NCBI GenBank assembly: GCA_027062325.1
Contig: JAMOTN010000058.1
Coordinates: forward strand, 1 to 25,793
Direction of reading: 5' to 3'
Source of the DNA: a bacterium
GTDB lineage: Bacteria; JAMOTN01
Length of the DNA: 25,793 nt
Part shown: positions 23,856-25,793 of the stretch, in pieces
How the letters are laid out: each line of letters starts with the position of its first letter
How positions within the stretch are numbered: the stretch's first letter is position 1
The notes under the pieces: generated by a model
The model's input: the letters and a program-made list of their open reading frames with translations, nothing else
Databases searched by the model: none
What the model was told of the DNA's origin: nothing
Translations under genes and position numbers: made by a program

Positions 23856-25616
23856 GATTTGTGATTTTAAAATGAGCTTTTCTGTGTTTTTGAAACGCTC
23901 GCTACCACAGAGGGGACATATTATCTCTACGTCTTTTGGTGTGTTTACTTTGAAGTTTATTGCACTGCCACAAGACTTGCATGTGGCCATTAAGTCGCAA
24001 GATCTTATGTCTTCTAAAGTTTTATAAAGAATAGCAAAACTTTCTAATTGTGCTTTGTCATCGTTCATTGATTCTATCCTATCGAGCTTATCTTCCATAT
24101 TTTTTGTGTACTCAGGAAGGAGAAAGTGAACATTTTTTGTCAGTACGTAAATTAACATTCCGAGAGGAGTAACACCTATGCTATTTTCAGATTTACTTTC
24201 CTTGGATTCAGAGCTTTGCTTATTTGATCTTCTAAGTTTTTCGATAAATTTCCTATTTAGAAGGTTTTGTATTGCATAGGCATAAGTTGAGGGACGACCA
24301 ATGCCGTGCTTTTCCATTAGCTGTACACAACCTCGAATGGTGATTCTAGGTAATGTTTTTATTGTTTCTTTGTGGGATACATTGTCAACTTGTAATCCGT
24401 TGTTTATAAGTTTATCTATTGCTTTTTTATTTTCAGAAGTGAGTTTTGGTAATTTATCAAAAAATGATGACACGTATTTTGTCCAGCCAGCCTTTGTTTT
24501 CTTAAAAAGTTTGCAAGTGAATGTAACTGCTATCTCTTTACCATGTGGGTTTTTACCTTTTAAGGTTGCTTTCAAGGTAAGGAGTTTTCCTTCCATATCG
24601 GGCATAAAAGCGGCAAGAAAGTGGTTTTTTATTGTGGAAAAAATTTTTTTATAGGGGCCATAGAGTCTAGAAGATGAGGTTATAGCAGAGATAGAGGTTG
24701 GTCTTATTGCTTCGTGAGTGGTTACAACTCCGTAATTGCGGTGAGTAAAATTTTCTTTTAGTAATGTTGATGCAAGTTTTAGCCCACTTTCGGATACAGC
24801 AACTTCTGAAGTTCTGTGATAGGTTATGAAGCCTGTTTCAAATAGAAATTGAGCTATTTTCATAGTTTGAGTGGGAGAAATTCCCATTGTTGAAGCGATC
24901 TTTTGAAGTGCAGCGGTATTTAATGGAGTTGGGGGAGAAAGTTTTACATTTTTCTCTTCAATTTGGAATTTTGCCAATTGTGGAGGGAAAGTGAGTTTTT
25001 CTTCATGGGTGGCTGTGAATTTCAAGGTGCTAACCTCAAATGAGTAGGAGTATTGCTTTTTTTTGCCATGTTTTGCTACTTTTATTTCGTGTTGAGCGAG
25101 GAGATGTAATAAAGCAGTTTGAACTCGGCCAGCGCTTAATGAGAGCTTTGAATTGGTGAGTTTTATACGTCTGCGTAGAATTGGTGATACTAAGTATCCG
25201 ATAAGTCTGTCTATAAGGCGACGTGTTTTTTGCGATGTTACCAGTGAGAGGTCAATGGTTTGAGGAGACTTTATATAGTTTGCTATATCAGCCTCGGTTA
25301 TTGCGGGGATTCTGACTCTAACTTTACCCTTTAGTGAAAGCTCTTCAGCGACAAATTTTGCTATGGCTTCGCCTTCACGATCTGGATCGGTTGCTATTAG
25401 TGTTTTTTTTCCTCTTACGATTTTTTTTATCTTTTCAACGAGCTTTTTTTTACCTCTTAGAAAAAAGTACGTTGGAGAAAATGTTTTTAGATCAACTCCT
25501 AGAGATTTAACTGGTAAGTCTTTAATGTGCCCGTACGTAGCAACAGCTTTGAAACCCAGCTTTTGAATTGTTTTAGCTTTAATAGGTGACTCCACTATAA
25601 GGATTATATTTTTCAT
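23844..25616 (-). CDS. topA: DNA topoisomerase I (type IA), compact form
   Basis: Relaxes negative supercoils by transient single-strand cleavage. The 590-residue protein has the TOPRIM domain (VESPIKAKTIQKLG with E9; TDPDREGEA with D77/D79/E81). It also has DRLIGYLVSPILRRR, SLSAGRVQTALLHLLAQHE (160-176), the active-site Tyr in GFITYHRTSE (Y266), HEAIRPT (301-307) and GIGRPSTYAYAIQNLL (438-453). One C-terminal four-Cys zinc ribbon (C546/C549, C567/C570) closes it, against three or more in E. coli TopA (865 residues). The active-site loop is unusual (YHRTSE instead of YMRTDS). ATG follows GGGAGGTG with suitable spacing. It is the only long gene on the minus strand here and converges on the exported-protein gene. 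Confidence 0.93.
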   Translation of the reverse strand: MKNIILIVESPIKAKTIQKLGFKAVATYGHIKDLPVKSLGVDLKTFSPTYFFLRGKKKLVEKIKKIVRGKKTLIATDPDREGEAIAKFVAEELSLKGKVRVRIPAITEADIANYIKSPQTIDLSLVTSQKTRRLIDRLIGYLVSPILRRRIKLTNSKLSLSAGRVQTALLHLLAQHEIKVAKHGKKKQYSYSFEVSTLKFTATHEEKLTFPPQLAKFQIEEKNVKLSPPTPLNTAALQKIASTMGISPTQTMKIAQFLFETGFITYHRTSEVAVSESGLKLASTLLKENFTHRNYGVVTTHEAIRPTSISAITSSSRLYGPYKKIFSTIKNHFLAAFMPDMEGKLLTLKATLKGKNPHGKEIAVTFTCKLFKKTKAGWTKYVSSFFDKLPKLTSENKKAIDKLINNGLQVDNVSHKETIKTLPRITIRGCVQLMEKHGIGRPSTYAYAIQNLLNRKFIEKLRRSNKQSSESKESKSENSIGVTPLGMLIYVLTKNVHFLLPEYTKNMEDKLDRIESMNDDKAQLESFAILYKTLEDIRSCDLMATCKSCGSAINFKVNTPKDVEIICPLCGSERFKNTEKLILKSQILSL

Positions 25617-25658
25617 TTAGCACCTCCCACAATTCTATTTTAAGTAATCTTGCAAGTT

Positions 25659-25687
25659 ATTATGTGCCATAAAAAAATTAGAGTAAA
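25659..25687 (-). promoter_or_regulatory. Possible topA promoter
   Basis: On the minus strand, TTTACT (25687-25682; 4 of 6 matches to TTGACA) and CATAAT (25664-25659; 5 of 6 to TATAAT) are 17 bases apart. That would place transcription start about 36 bases before the topA ATG. The region is AT-rich, so chance matches are likely. Confidence 0.3.
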
Positions 25688-25693
25688 AAATCA

Positions 25694-25730
25694 CCAGTTA
25701 TGATTAAAATATAATCTTTTATCTAACTGG
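25694..25730. repeat. Inverted repeat upstream of topA
   Basis: Perfect 7-base arms CCAGTTA (25694-25700) and TAACTGG (25724-25730) flank 23 bases. Inside them is a second inverted pair, GATTA (25702-25706) and TAATC (25712-25716). The element sits 78-114 bases before the topA start, just upstream of the candidate -35, a plausible operator position. A TATAAT on the plus strand (25710-25715) lies inside it but has no -35. The remaining bases to the window end (25731-25793) show no gene. Confidence 0.4.
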
Positions 25731-25793
25731 AAAAGTTAATACAATTACTAGATTGACTGCTTAAATACGGGGATTTTCTCCAGATATGGTTTG

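Noticed and set aside
23844-25616. Reverse gyrase or its split topoisomerase half
   Set aside because: The GRVQT motif and thermophile context raised the idea, but the TOPRIM motif is TDPDREGE as in TopA, YGHIKDLP is present, and there is no helicase domain.
1-25793. CRISPR arrays, transposases, integrases, phage genes, toxin-antitoxin pairs, rRNA
   Set aside because: Looked for repeat-spacer patterns, terminal repeats and characteristic proteins on both strands; none seen.

Overview
This AT-rich window is an ordinary chromosomal segment of a Gram-negative-type (diderm), probably thermophilic bacterium. Diderm is inferred from the C-terminal part of an LptF/LptG-type lipopolysaccharide transport permease at the left edge. 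Thermophily is inferred from proteins rich in Lys, Glu, Val and Ile and from a tRNA that is about 68% G+C with fully paired stems inside an AT-rich genome. TTG starts are frequent and Shine-Dalgarno (SD) sites are strong (GGGGG or GGAGG types). The phylum cannot be named from the sequence. DapL, CdaA/YbbR, a tmk-yaaR pair and a compact TopA fit several deep-branching thermophilic phyla. No phage, insertion sequence, CRISPR array, rRNA or plasmid function is visible, and no gap exceeds about 200 bases.

Layout. Left (1-3632, + strand): truncated lptF/G-like gene, argS, tmk, and a yaaR-like (DUF327) gene. Next is a short minus-strand island (3657-4240) of two zinc-ribbon genes, one of them a 45-residue protein at 4103-4240. 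A 200-base gap carries the promoter of tRNA-Ala(CGC) (4442-4514). The tRNA starts a nearly gap-free plus-strand run of about 19 kb (4442-23855): ftsH; folP-folK; a peptide-type ABC importer (lipoprotein receptor and two permeases, no ATPases); two small membrane proteins; rsmE; dapA-dapL; cdaA-ybbR; a COG2509-type FAD protein; a HEAT-repeat protein; a class A penicillin-binding protein; a DUF523 protein; and a small exported protein. This last gene overlaps, tail to tail, a compact topA on the minus strand (23844-25616). Upstream of topA lie a weak promoter and a clear inverted repeat.

How the genes fit together. The centre of gravity is the cell envelope: dapA and dapL supply meso-diaminopimelate precursors, the PBP1A-like enzyme polymerises and cross-links peptidoglycan, and cdaA/ybbR make and control cyclic di-AMP, which is tied to wall and turgor homeostasis. 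FtsH is membrane quality control, folP/folK are two steps of folate synthesis, and argS, tRNA-Ala, rsmE, tmk and topA are information-processing genes. I do not see a clear undescribed system. The least explained items are the minus-strand zinc-ribbon pair, the enlarged ABC receptor without ATPases, the two small membrane proteins, the HEAT protein in front of the PBP, the non-standard active-site loop of TopA, and the inverted repeat upstream of topA.
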